From contig WBMV01004777.1 of assembly GCA_013396655.1 (NCBI GenBank), positions 407,128-471,127 on the forward strand: 64,000 bases of DNA, written 5' to 3'. The DNA comes from Campylorhamphus procurvoides. Lineage: Eukaryota; Chordata; Aves; Passeriformes; Dendrocolaptidae. This document shows, piece after piece, positions 1 through 11,375 of the stretch; position 1 is the stretch's first letter, and each line of letters starts with the position of its first letter. A program made the translations under genes and the position numbers. The notes beneath the pieces were generated by a model. The model had not been told where the DNA came from. It saw nothing but the letters and a program-made list of their open reading frames with translations, and searched no databases.

Positions 1-249
1 CTCCTGCCTCCTTTTCTGTCCTGAATTGAAGACCCTTCCCTTCTGATCCATCAGGCTTCTCCAGATTTTTAGAGGGGGGAAAAAAATGCAAACACACTGC
101 CATTCGTGGTGCTGCTCCTGCGGGAGCCGCGTTTCCCCCAGCAGGCTGCAGAAGCTCCAGCGGGACCCGTTCAGGTTCCCTCTCATGCCGTGCTGTATGG
201 TGGAAGTGGGCCAGCGACACCATCTCTTAATTGCAAGGACAGCAGCTTC
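1..249. other. Unassigned sequence at the left edge
   Basis: Sequence upstream of the VAMP1 island. A frame open through about 106-411 does not resemble TAPBPL or MRPL51, the neighbours of VAMP1 in mammals. It runs straight into the GC-rich island without a convincing donor site. I see no supportable gene. Confidence 0.4.
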
Positions 250-647
250 ACCAGAGCCAACAGACACACTGCGGAGGTGGGATTATGGAAGCGCTCCGCA
301 GCCCCCCCTCAACGGCGCCCGCCGCGATGGGCGCCAGGGGGAAACCGGGACGGCGCGGGTAACCACGCTCAGGCCCTGCGGGACCGAGGCGGAGCGCGGC
401 GGACCCCCTGAGGACTGGCGGGGCCGGAGGGTACAGCGCATGGCCACGGGGTGGGGACGGGGATGGGGATCGGGATGGGGTCAGAGTCAGCGCCCAGTTC
501 CGCAGGGGCGGGGCGGGGCCAGAGGGGGCGTGACCTCAGCGGAGAACATGCTCCCATTGGGCGGCCGAGAGGGCAGTCACTGGGGGGCGGGACTTGTCTC
601 CATGGCAATCAGAGGCGGGGCTGAGCGGGCTGGCCGTCGTCGCAGAG

Positions 648-750
648 NNNNNNNNNNNNNNNNNNNNNNNNNNNNNNNNNNNNNNNNNNNNNNNNNNNNN
701 NNNNNNNNNNNNNNNNNNNNNNNNNNNNNNNNNNNNNNNNNNNNNNNNNN
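648..750. other. Assembly gap (run of N) in the VAMP1 promoter
   Basis: 103 unresolved bases between GC-rich flanks, directly upstream of the TATA-like element. Part of the proximal promoter is therefore missing. Confidence 1.
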
Positions 751-851
751 GGCGGGGCCCGGACTGCTATAAGTAGGGGTGGCGGCGGGCCCGCCGTGTC
801 AGTGCGGAGCGCTGAGGTGTGGCTACCCGAATCTGTCAGTCCGGCCCGGCC
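751..851 (+). promoter_or_regulatory. VAMP1 core promoter and 5' UTR
   Basis: A TATA-like element (CTATAAGTAG) lies at 767-776, with a GC box (GGCGGGGC) at 751-758. A plausible initiator (TCAGTG) near 799-804 sits about 30 bp downstream of the TATA element and leaves a 5' UTR of about 50 nt before the split ATG. Further upstream are an inverted CCAAT box (ATTGG, 556-560), GC boxes around 505-520 and 612-620, and a TGACCTCA element at 531-538. The transcription start is inferred, not observed. Confidence 0.6.
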
Positions 852-2881
852 ATGTGAGTGTCCCACCGACCGACCGCGGGCTGCGGCGGGCAGGCACGGT
901 GTGGGGGCGGCGGCTGGGGCGGGAGGNGCGGGTGGGTGGGTGCGTGGGCCCCGCTGCTCCCAGGCTCCGCGCTGCTCCAGGGGCATCCAGGGACGGTGCG
1001 GGCCGTCGGGGCTGCGGCCGGGGGCGTGGGGCTTCGTGTGTGCTCGGGGGGTTCTGTGTCGAGCGGGCTCTTGGCCCATGTGTGTTTCCCCAGGTCTGAG
1101 CCAGCCCAGCAGCCCGCTCCCGGCGCCCCCGAGGGAGCGGCCCCCGAAGGGGGAGCTCCGGAAGGGGCAGCCCCCACTGGGGGTCCCCCCGGGGCTCCCC
1201 CCAATCTGAGCAGCAATCGCCGCCTGCAGCAGACGCAGGCACAAGTGCAGGAGGTCAGTAGCTCTGCCAGCCCTGCTGGCTTCCCATGGCACGCCTGGGT
1301 TCTTCTCCCACCGCTCTGCAGCGGCGATGTTCTTGACAGGTGTCTGTCGCTGAGCGGGCGGATCCTCTGCTCATGCCAATGCCAGAAATGCGTTAATACT
1401 TCAATACTCAAAAATAGGGTGGCAAAGCTATAACGAGGCTGGAGGAGAGACTGCTTTGTTTAAACTGCTTAGTTCCAGATATGACTTCCAAAGAGCAGGC
1501 ATGTTAGATTTCTTTGGTACTTCATGTCATGCATCTCTTATGGAATCAGAGCAGCTCTTAATCGCTGCCTGCTGCCTCAAGGGAACAGCGTGTGTGCGGT
1601 GTGATGTGGGGGGACCCTTGCCTGGCTTCCCGGGGTCAGTGCCTGTAGCTTGGCTTGCTGCTGTGCAGTAGCATCATTGTGCCTCGCTGGGGCAGCAACA
1701 TGAAGCTCATAAGTTAATTCTCATTGCTCTCGGGAGGAGGGTGGCTTTGGCTTGCTGCTGGATTTGAGAGCTTTTAAAAGCGGGTGAGAATGTGGGGCCG
1801 AGAAACTCGATTAAGTGTACTTTAACTGATACTTTATGAGTCTTGTATTTTTCCACCCCCTCCTCTTCAAAGTAGGCAATGACTTGAAATGATTTGTTTC
1901 TTAGCCTGGTCTTTTTCAGGGCTTTTGTTTGTTATTGGCCAAGTCACGCCTCTTACTTTTTCAACTGTCTTTACCAATACAACTGCTGCTACTATTCTTC
2001 CTTCTGCAGGTGGTTGATATAATGTGTGTAAATGTAGACAAGGTGCTGGAACGAGACCAGAAACTGTCAGAGCTGGATGATCGGGCAGATGCACTTCAGG
2101 CTGGTGCCTCAATATTTGAGAGTAGTGCAGCAAAACTCAAAAGGAAGTACTGGTGGAAGAACTGCAAGGTGAGTTTCCTTGTGCCATGATATCCCCTTCA
2201 ACAGAAGGAAATGTGCTACTCCTCTCCTGCAGGGCCTTGCAGGTATAGTTGGGGCTTAATAACAATTTCAAATGCTTAAGATGCTTTCACTGTGGAAAGA
2301 ATTTAAGTCCTTTGCTGTCACACCTTCAGGGCCTGGCTTATGTTCCATGGCCATCAGGGAGGATGTGAACTTGTCCATCTGTTCTGAGTATTTCTCTTTG
2401 ACAATCTTTTTCTCCAGATGATGATCATGATGGGAGTGATTGGTGCCATTATAGTGGTGGTGATTGGAAGTAAGTACCAAAAAGCTCAGGCTGAAGGGTG
2501 AAGAAACACCAACTCTAGAGTACTTTAACTTTTCCTTTCTGGTTTGAGTTCTCAAGGGTTTTAGTTGCATAAGTGTTAAATTGAGTCCTTGGGGAAGGGA
2601 GATGGAAGTGCTGGAACTCTGTCACATTGCAGAAATGGTATGGTTCACGTAGTAATGAAGGAATTGGGGATGCCTTCATTGCAGAAATGGGAAATTCTGC
2701 CTGCTAGGTCAGGTAAACCTGTAAGTATGAGGGGCATTTACTCTGGAGAGGGTGGGCGGTCAAGACTCTTCCCTGGTGGGTAATTTAGAGGTCTCTGAGG
2801 GACCTTGGTGTAACTTGCCCTTTTGTTCTTTCCTTTTCTTTCTTTTCTATTGCTTTGTCTCCAGTCTACTTTTTTACTTAA
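852..2881 (+). CDS. VAMP1: VAMP1, synaptobrevin-1 vesicle SNARE (5 coding exons, complete)
   Basis: Vesicle R-SNARE that pairs with syntaxin and SNAP-25 to drive synaptic vesicle fusion. Coding exons are 852-853, 1094-1253, 2010-2168, 2418-2469 and 2865-2881, all with GT-AG introns. They total 390 nt and encode 129 residues. The start codon is split: AT in exon 1, G in exon 2. The N-terminus (residues 2-42) is rich in Pro, Gly, Ala and Glu and longer than in the 118-residue human protein. The SNARE motif follows (about 43-100), then the basic WWKNCK juxtamembrane stretch and a C-terminal anchor ending IYFFT, identical to the human VAMP1 end. Last-exon choice rests on a strong polypyrimidine tract at 2821-2864 and the IYFFT-stop it gives. 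Oddities are Cys60 where human VAMP1 has Arg, and Ile89 where most VAMPs have Gln before the conserved Phe. VAMP1 is preferred over VAMP2/3 because of the tail and the nearby SCNN1A. Confidence 0.96.
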
Positions 2882-5800
2882 ATGTAGCTTCTTCAGTCTG
2901 CAATCTGCTGTCCCCTACCACCTTGCCTGTCTATTCTTGCCTCCGACTCTTTCCTTTCCTTCCCTTCCACCTAGCTTCTTCATTGATTTCTTTATTGGTT
3001 TAAATTTGCCTTCTCTGTAGGACTCTGAGCCGCTTACTGAACATGGCTAGACTTTCCAGCCATTGCTGCAGCTTTAGGGAGGGTCCTCTTAAGTTTAGAG
3101 GAAAAGGAAATAAGGTATGGGTAGCTATTTGCTCCCGCTCTTCTGCAGGGAATTTTTGGGGTTTATTTTTGGTTGTGATCTTGTCAAATAGTGCCTGTGT
3201 GAACTCATGCAAAATAAGAATGCCTTAACACAGTGCCTTTGGGGATGAAGGACTTCAGCATGTGAGATTCTTTAGTGCTCTGCCTAAAAAGAGTGGCAGC
3301 GTGACTTGAGCTTTTCACTGAGCTTCAGAAATGAAAGCTAGTTTGTGTTGGCCAGTGACTGTGAGCCATCTGACTAAGCTGGATGTGGTGATGTAGATTT
3401 CTCTACTCATAGAGCACTTAAATGATTTATTCTGCCTGTCCTTATTTTCAGATGACTTGCTGTCGAACATGGCTATTTCAGGTCTTATAAAAAAGAGCCT
3501 ACATGATTACCTCAGTCAAGTACAACAGGCTAAACACAACTAAGTGAAAGGAGCGTTGTTATTGTATAAAAGGCATGTGTGGAAGTAGCCTCTTTCCAGA
3601 AGGAACGAAAGAACAATTAGTCTGGTGGGGGTTGTCAAATATTCCTTTCATCTATGCACACACAAGCCAGTACTTTGTAGCTTTCTACTATCTTGTAGCT
3701 TTTCAGAAGGAAGGCTTTGGGGTAATGGCAGAATGGGAATGGGTGTTTTGCTTTTGGGTTGAATGTCAAAGGAAGCTCACTGCTGTAGCAAATAGGGGTG
3801 AAGGGCCCTGGAGGTATTCCAGATGAGACTGATTGAGCTGCACAGCTTTCTGATTAAGAATATCTGTTCTCAGATGTTCCCAACTCTAACCTTTAGCAGG
3901 AATAGGAAAAATACTTGAAATGGCTACCTAGGGATTCAAAGGGAAACAGTGCTATAGGCATGGATATTGCAAAGTGACATCAGATGTTCCAGTTTGGCAA
4001 CTTTGGTCTCTGGAGATCTATCAAACTGAAATCCTCCTACTTGCTATGGGTACTTTTGAATTTAGATGCAGGGTGGTCTCTGCTGTAAGTGAACTTGCAG
4101 TGTGGAATGCTCTGTCATTCTGTAAGCAATTCCCCTGTTCTTCTCCATCAAAAGTAACAAGAGCTGTGAATTGCTTCAATGTGTTGTCAGATATGGCTTA
4201 AATGAGCTGCCCTGTTTCTGTAGAGTCTTCCAAGGAATGTGCATCTTGTAATTTAATTTTATTTTAAAAGATGAGCTGTAGCCTGTCATCTAGGCTGGAG
4301 GGAGGTTATTCCTTTAGTTTAGAAAGCTCTGCCTTTGTTTTAAAATACACTGGAATATGTTTAGAGTTAGGAGGCAGGGAGAACATCACCCGAGTTTCTA
4401 GATGAGAGCAAAGTCCAAAAGATAGGAGGAGAAGATGCCTTTTGTTTCATTTGGTGTGCTGGGGAAGCCCCTTTCCTCCTCACAAGGCATCTGGCAAGGG
4501 GCTAGGTTTTGCATGCTCACTTCCATGCCCCAGCATTTTATTTGCACCAGTTCATCTCCCTGCAATTCCATTTCTCTCCACCTCGGGGGAGGGCAGAGAT
4601 GAAGATCTGGAGTGAAGCAGCCCTCGTCCCCTGAGCACTTCCCTAATTCCCTGTGGAACTGAGATGTGATGGATGGTCAGAAGTGCATCTACTGAAGAGG
4701 AGCCAGGGCCTGCTTGTGCTACTTACAGCTGTCATTTTAGGGGGTAGGCATATGAGCTTGAGGCCCCCAGACCAGCAGTTCTCTCCAACTCTTCTAAACA
4801 AGCCTTTGGTGCCCCATTCCTCCTGTCTCTCTGGGGGCTGAGGCTTCCCTTAGGCTGTCTCTTTCATTTCTTTCTCTTGGATGTTGTATGTTGCCTCCTC
4901 CTGTGCTCCCTTTACCCTTGTTTGTGTCTCTGTGCATGGGCAAAACGAATCACCAAGGCCCTCTGAGTAAAAGCAAGGGACTCTGCTGCCCACTGCATTA
5001 CAGCCACTTAACGCACGTGCAGTTTATTTACTTCCTTTATAAAGACAACTGTAATCTCCTCTGGCATGTTCTAGAAATCAGCTCATGTACTTTTAATGGT
5101 CTCTAAGAAACACAATTCACCACCTTACTGAGTCTGTCTGGTCTATCAGTGAGTGGGGAGGGGTTGGGATGCTAAACTGTTTTTGGAATGTCTTTTTTTT
5201 TGTTTTTTACTTTTTTGGTCACTTCCATAGCACACACATACCTGAAGTTCTGGCCCTCAAAGCAGTGGCCAGTTTTCCACTGAAAAATGATAGTAGTTCC
5301 AGTTGTGCTGGACTGACTCTGGTAAGTCTGTAACAAGATGTATGAGCCAGCAGCTCTGGGGCAAGAGGCTGCCCAAGCCAACTCTGCTTCCAGGCATCAA
5401 ACATCCAGCCCTGTGTCCTGTTCAGAGGACTGCCTTCCTGGGTGTTAGAGTGTATTAGTGGTAGCTGTAGCTCTCAGGCTGTGTTGCCCTTGGGTTTCAG
5501 TAACTTCAGATCCTTCAGCCCAGAAAACAATTCTCCATTGGTGTTGGAATATAAGTTCAGGAACCAAATGAAAACCTTCAAGAGTAGGATCCTGTTCACA
5601 GCATATCTTGGAGCATCACTGGAAGAAAGGTAAGTTCCCCCTTGTTTTGCTCCACTGTACACTTGAAACTCATTAAAAAGAAATGACAGATCTTTGTCCA
5701 GTGCAGACTTATTTTAAAATGAGGTACTTGTGCCCTTTTCTGCCCCTACTGCTGCAAAAGTTAGGTTGTAAAACAACATTCCCTGTAGCTTGTGGTTCCC

Positions 5801-6530
5801 TTATGATGAAACTTTGTCCAGTTTTAAGCATCATCAAAATCATACCAGAACAATTCAAAATGGTGAATTTGGAGTAGGGCAGCTAGACTACTTCTTCAGA
5901 GATGAAAGCCTTCCTGGGAAAGGAGGGTGTTTGGACTGGCTGATACATTAAAGAAGCATGTACAGTCTAAAATTCCACACAGTTCAGGCCTGCACAACCT
6001 GAACAAACTAGTCATGCTACAATTCCTGCCAACTTGCATGTTATCTTCCTGTTCTCAGCCCCATTCATGTAGGGGGATAGGGAAAATGTCTTCTTGGGAC
6101 AGATGCATTTTTTTGACTGGTCACAACACAACCTCAAGGTTCCTAGCCAAACCTGGGGACTTGAATGCTCACATCCCACAGTTGGCCAGCTGCTCTGGAA
6201 CACAGAGCTGGGGCTGAACATTCTGCTGAAAGTTGCCTCGGGGTTGAGCCCTGTTCATGAGTCATATTGCAGATGTTTGCAGAGTTCCATGTCTAACCAT
6301 AAATCCTCTGGTAGGCGTTGAAAAGTACTGTGCTCTGCTGGGAACTCATCTTCTGAGGTGCTATCCTTTAACACGTCAGCATTTCTGCTGCTCCTGCAGA
6401 GTCTGTTAGCCTGGAAAAAACATGGTTTTAAACGTGCCCTAGAAAGCAAGGCCAAGGCTTTGGGAGAATGGTTGTTCATAGGTCTAACTAAAACTCAAGC
6501 TCTGCCTTTAAATGTGGAACACGTTTAACA
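2882..6530 (+). other. VAMP1 3' UTR and downstream sequence
   Basis: AT-rich sequence after the VAMP1 stop with no recognisable exon on either strand. The 3' UTR must start here. No single polyadenylation signal stands out: an ATTAAA occurs at about 5672 and canonical AATAAA only far downstream (about 9774). The end of the transcript is therefore not placed. Confidence 0.4.
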
Positions 6531-6534
6531 TGCC

Positions 6535-6710
6535 TTTGAGCTGGAATAGATTGCCCAGAGAGGTTGTGCATATCCCATCCCTGGAAGTGTTCAAGGCCAG
6601 GTTGACTGGAACTTCAAACAACCTGGTCTAGTGGAAGGTGTCTCTGCCCATCGTGCAGGGTTAGAACTAAGATGGTTGGTCCCTTGCAACCCAAATCATT
6701 CTGTGAAAAA
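6535..6710 (+). repeat. CR1 LINE 3'-end fragment
   Basis: Shares the CR1 3'-end phrases (CCCATCCCTGGAAGTGTTCAAGG, with CAACCTGGTCTAGTGGAAGGTG following) with the longer copy at 19335-19823. It is 5'-truncated and diverged, ending near ATTCTGTG, which suggests an old insertion. Confidence 0.85.
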
Positions 6711-9700
6711 TGCAGCTCTGTGTCAACTGCTTCATCTGATGTCTTCAGGTTTGGTGCAAGAAAAACCTCCATATACTGCTCAGAGAAGACTGAAAGCTCT
6801 CACCAGTGTGGTGGGATTTGTTGTCTCAGCTAGAGAGTAACCAAATGATGGTGGGGCAGGCAGATTTTTCTTCAGAGTAGAAATGTAGCATCAACATTTT
6901 TGTTTAATGGGCCTGACTTTCCAGTGAATGGTGCCTGCTCTGATGTGTCCAGTGGTGTTGGAAGCCATAACTCGGTGAAGAGACACAATAATGGGGAGCT
7001 ATAGAGGTTTTATCTTTGTTCTGACCTCTAAGCAAATAATTCCTCTCTGAGAGATGTAACAGATATAGGTTTACAAATAGGCAACTAAGTTTACAAATAG
7101 GCAACTCAGCTGTGTCTGTTGGATACTTTAGCCTCCATACTTCTGAAAATATTTGACCTATTTTTTGCCAGAGGTTGAGTGCAACACCTATTCAGAACAC
7201 CCTTATTTCCTCCCCAGGTTTCAAATATGAACATCCCCACAACATCTTTTCTTTCAGTGCACAGACTCACTCAATGATTTCTGCAGAGGCCCAAATGGCA
7301 CTTTCTTTTTATGTTCTTTCCTGCCAGGCTTCTTTTCCAAAAGTCTTTGTACTATTTTTTAAAAATTGTCATAATCTCCAAAAAAGCTTTTTTTTTTTTT
7401 TTTTAGTTCATAACTTTTAAGCATGTATTTGAAAGCTGAAGGCACCTTTGTCTCTTGTGCTCACAAGCCCCCTTTAAATATTGTACACTGGTAAGTACTT
7501 AGTGTGACCTCAGTCTGCGAAGACAAACCTTGCAGCTCTATGTCCAGCTTCTCTAAACCCTCCAGCAAGCAGAGTTTAGTTCTTTTAAATGTATTGTTTA
7601 TTTTCCCAAGTGATGGTTTACTCATTTTTTTTCTACCTTCTCTAGACACTTATGTTGTACTTCCATGTGTTTCCTCTATTACCTTAATTCTTATGGAAAA
7701 CCAATAGTTTTGGTATCTGTCAAATTGTGAATGTTGCACTCTGGAGGGGCAAGTTTTCAGCAGATATCTGGGTATGCCTGACTATGGCTCTCTGTCCTTG
7801 TGTTTCCTGCCTTTTCAACCATCCTGTGCTTAATTTTCCTCCTTCGTGGAGGATCTGACCCATTTGTTCCTTTCTCCCAGTACTTCTTTCCATTCCCCCA
7901 GTCTCGCTACACTCCAAATTTCCTTAGAGTTATTCCAAACCTCTGAATTCATCTGATCTCATAGTTGGAGTCCTGAGAAACTTCAGTATCCCTGCATTTC
8001 CCAGATGCTTTCTCAGCTAACATGATTTCCAAATGCTCTTAACACTCAATCAGCTTGCAAGTGCCTGCCAATCCCATGATCCCACAGGTGCTGGGGCCCT
8101 TTATACCCATTCTCTGCAGGTTGTTCCGTATCCAAAGGAGCTCATCTCTCTTTCCTTGTATTTCAGCAGTACCAAACACTTTCACAAATGACTGTTTTTA
8201 AGGTCCTAAACTCTAATCCCTCTTCCTCCTCTACCTTCTACATGATATAAACATTCCTTTTCGTCATCCTTAAATACATGGAACTACCCACTTCTGTGCC
8301 TCTTACTCCTGCAAAACAAACCTCTCTAGTGCTCCAACTTATCCACAAAATGTTTTCTTTTCTCCTGCACTTTCCTTCCTCCCTCAGGCACTTTTATTTC
8401 TACTTCTCTGCCTTCCTCCTGCACAGCAGATGCTCCCAGCCCAAAAAGTCACAACTCACTCTTCTTCAGTGTCCCATGACCTTCAGTTGCTCTTTGCATG
8501 TCTTCCATCTCCTCCAAATAACTGTGCTATGTCTCTAACGTATCTAAGACTAGATTGTTTACATCCTCTCAACTCTCTTGTACAAATTCACCCCAGCTCA
8601 GACCTTTAATTTGTCTTTTGCTGACCTGCAGCTCCCTCTAAATTCACACTCTCTTCCCTTTTTTCTAGTCTTTCACATTTTAGGTGAAACAGTCCTATTT
8701 TCTGCACTCTCATGCCAGCACTGCTGGACTTGCTTCTTGTTTTCAGCCACACCAAGCTCACTATACATCTGTTGAGCTGATAATTTGTGGTGTTGTCAGC
8801 CTACAAGAAGTGTAGGGATATTTCTGGGAGGATCACCTGATTGCTCCCAAGATGGGAACCTTTCTTCTTGTTCTCAAGACAGGGAGGGCTAATCTATTTA
8901 CCAGCTTGTACAATAACAGCTTCTTCACATTTATTCAGGCTTTTAAGTATGGATTTATAGCTATGCGGAATGCTGCTGTTACTTTGAGTTCATCAGTCAA
9001 AGTTCTTTTTATTTTTTTTGCGTTTTAACACTTCTCCAGAAGAGATAGAATATGGTGCAAGCTTCCCCCAGGGAATACATCACCACCTTCTACAGCTATA
9101 TTTCTTTATGATGAAGAGAACTTAGTGTTTCATGTAGTTTATGCTTCTGATTAATCTTCCTTTAATCACCCACTTAACTGTGTGCGATGCAGCAGATCTC
9201 ATCAATTATATGGTTGTTACAAGGTACCATGTGATGTGAATAATCGTGTCTTACTCTTTGGATATTCAGGAAAGATCATGTTCACCACATGAATCATCAT
9301 ACATTTATGATATACAGAGACTGCTTTAGGTGTTGCACCTGCTCTTTCTCCTTTATTCCTTTATCTGCCTGACTTTAATGGTGACCAAAGTTACTTTTAG
9401 CAACTAAACCTAGTTTTTAGTTCTGCCTCTTGGACAGTGTTTTTACAGAACATGGAAGTTCCTTCAGTAAGGCAACTTAGAGATTTCATTCTTGAATTAC
9501 TCATTTTTTTTGAACTTAATATAAATCACCCACAGACACAGAAAGTGGACTTGATTTTCATGTTTGCAGTGGGGGCCTCCAAGGAATACATGTTCCCATA
9601 CCTCTAAGTGCATGTTTGCAGGACTCTCCCTTCTGCTGCTCTCCCACCCTTGCTGAGGGACAGCCCCCGGAATTGCTTGCTTCTATTTCCAGCAGAGACA

Positions 9701-11140
9701 TTATCCTCACTTTCAAACAAAGGTCATCAGCTGAGCACTGGGATAAAATTTGAAAAACCATGAATACTTGTACAATAAAGAATATAGGGTTTGTGTATGT
9801 GAAGAATAAAATCACTCTCTGCTGGGAATTGAAAAGTGCATTTAGTAATTGAGGCAAGGGCAATGTATTTAGCACCTCAAAGGGAAAAATTATGCACCAG
9901 TTTATAGATGGCAGTAAACCCCTCCAGCTTCCCAGGGGCAGTACATCCGCCTTATTTTTAAAATAACTTCAGTTTTTCTTTTGTTATGATTGACTAGTTT
10001 TTAAATTGAAAACCTGCTGTTTGCAGTGTGATTGGGTACGTGGCACCACAGGTCTTTGCCTAAAATATATGCTTATATTTGTGTATCTGTGTTTGTGTCC
10101 TGTGGAGTGGATAATCCTGTTTGTTAAGAACATCACCCTTGCTCTCTTGATACCCCATAAAGTGCTGTGTAAACACCAATGCAGCAGAAGTCTGAGTATT
10201 TGTAAGAAAAGAGTATGGCAAGTTTACTGCAAGAAATAGGATGTGTTCTCTTATGCAAAGAACCCCAAATTAGTTTCCAAGAAGAGGACCATATTTGTCT
10301 ATGTGGTCCAATCAAATAGGCTAAGGCTTTCCCTGGGAGGATTTTTGCTTAAAGACTGCAGTATTACCCCTGTGCTTCACTTAGGAAGAAGAGCCTCAGC
10401 AGAGTCTCTCTCTGTGGGTGGATCAGATAAGGGATGAGTCAAGCAGAACAAGCCCTGTAGGACCTGTGCTGTTCTGATCTTTTGCAGGATCTCACAGCAG
10501 CAGAGGTACCAGTTGGGCTCTTTTGACAGTGTGCATAATCCTGCCAAACTCTTTGTTTTCCCCTCGTGAAGGCCAAGCAAATGTAGGAATCAATTTATCC
10601 TGGACCTTTTGGAAAACAATTAAATAGCTGGATGTACGTGTGTCACAAGGAAGGGGAGTGACACACCTAAGATCTATCAGTGCAACATAGGCAGCTTGAA
10701 AATGGAAACCTTACTCTGCTAGAGGTGTTTTGTCCCGGACCTGGGAGTGGCAGCAAGCGTCAACCACCTCTCCAGAGAATTGTGCATAGTAATGATTGAG
10801 ATTATGCCAGTGGCTCAAGTAGCCTCTCGGGGAGGGGGAGAAGAGGGTGGGTGGTGCAGGCTTGGCATCAGAGCTGGATATGAACAACAAGGAAAGAGCA
10901 AACAGTTTCCACCCTTAGGGAAAACTTAAAAAAGCTCAGCACTTTGAGAGATCAGTATCTCAGCTGAGGCTTCACTCCTGTCCCTTGTCATACCACAGAG
11001 GAGGCCAGTCACCCCTGCCAAACCTCTTTAATTAACGACAGACCAGAACTGTGGCAGCATCCTTGTTTGCAGGGAAAAGCAAGCATGCATGCATGTGTAG
11101 GCATGCACAGAGTGTAAGGAAATCAAGAGGACATCTCCCC
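6711..11140. other. Intergenic sequence between VAMP1 and SCNN1A
   Basis: No recognisable exon. Contents are a 20-bp tandem duplication at 7069-7106, a poly-T tract at 7388-7404, a long pyrimidine-rich stretch on the + strand at about 7800-8770, and several AATAAA motifs (around 9774 and 9808) not tied to a gene. Homologues of LTBR, CD27 or TNFRSF1A, which flank SCNN1A in mammals, were not recognised by eye. Confidence 0.5.
7069..7106. repeat. 20-bp tandem duplication (two copies)
   Basis: The block GTTTACAAATAGGCAACT is present at 7069-7086 and again at 7089-7106, a period of 20 bp. The copies are identical over this block, suggesting a recent slippage event. Confidence 0.85.
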
Positions 11141-11146
11141 CATACA

Positions 11147-11152
11147 TTTATT
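11147..11152 (-). terminator. Probable SCNN1A polyadenylation signal
   Basis: AATAAA on the minus strand (TTTATT on +), about 225 nt past the SCNN1A stop codon. It is the first canonical signal downstream, giving a short 3' UTR. Inferred from position. Confidence 0.6.
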
Positions 11153-11375
11153 GATCAACTCTCATCCCTGGTGATCCCCAGAGCAATAGTATTTTATGAG
11201 ACTGAAGAATTCACCTACAGCAGTGAAAGCAATGAACCAGGCCAACCACAGAGCAGTCTTCTGCTATGGTCCAGGTGGCAGCACCCCAGAAAGAAGGAAA
11301 CGCAGGTCCCACAGACAAAGTGTGCAGCCTTTGCTCCAATTGCCACCCATGTGAACGGCAGAATAAGCTGCTGCC

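Larger units (their letters stand above)
250..1250. other. CpG island at the VAMP1 5' end
   Basis: GC- and CpG-dense stretch covering the upstream region, exon 1, intron 1 and exon 2 of VAMP1. It includes a purine-rich imperfect repeat (GGGGACGGGGATGGGGATC-like) at about 449-480. The island is interrupted by unresolved bases at 648-750 and 927. Long reading frames on both strands here reflect stop-poor GC-rich sequence, not extra genes. Confidence 0.8.

Noticed and set aside
86..1292. Several long frames on both strands around the VAMP1 island
   Set aside because: They cross the N gap and overlap VAMP1 exons in other frames. They reflect high GC, not genes.
4888..5106. Alternative last VAMP1 exon near 5023 (acceptor GTGCAG, reading IYLLPL-stop)
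   Set aside because: The acceptor has a poor polypyrimidine tract, and the exon at 2865 gives the exact IYFFT ending of VAMP1.
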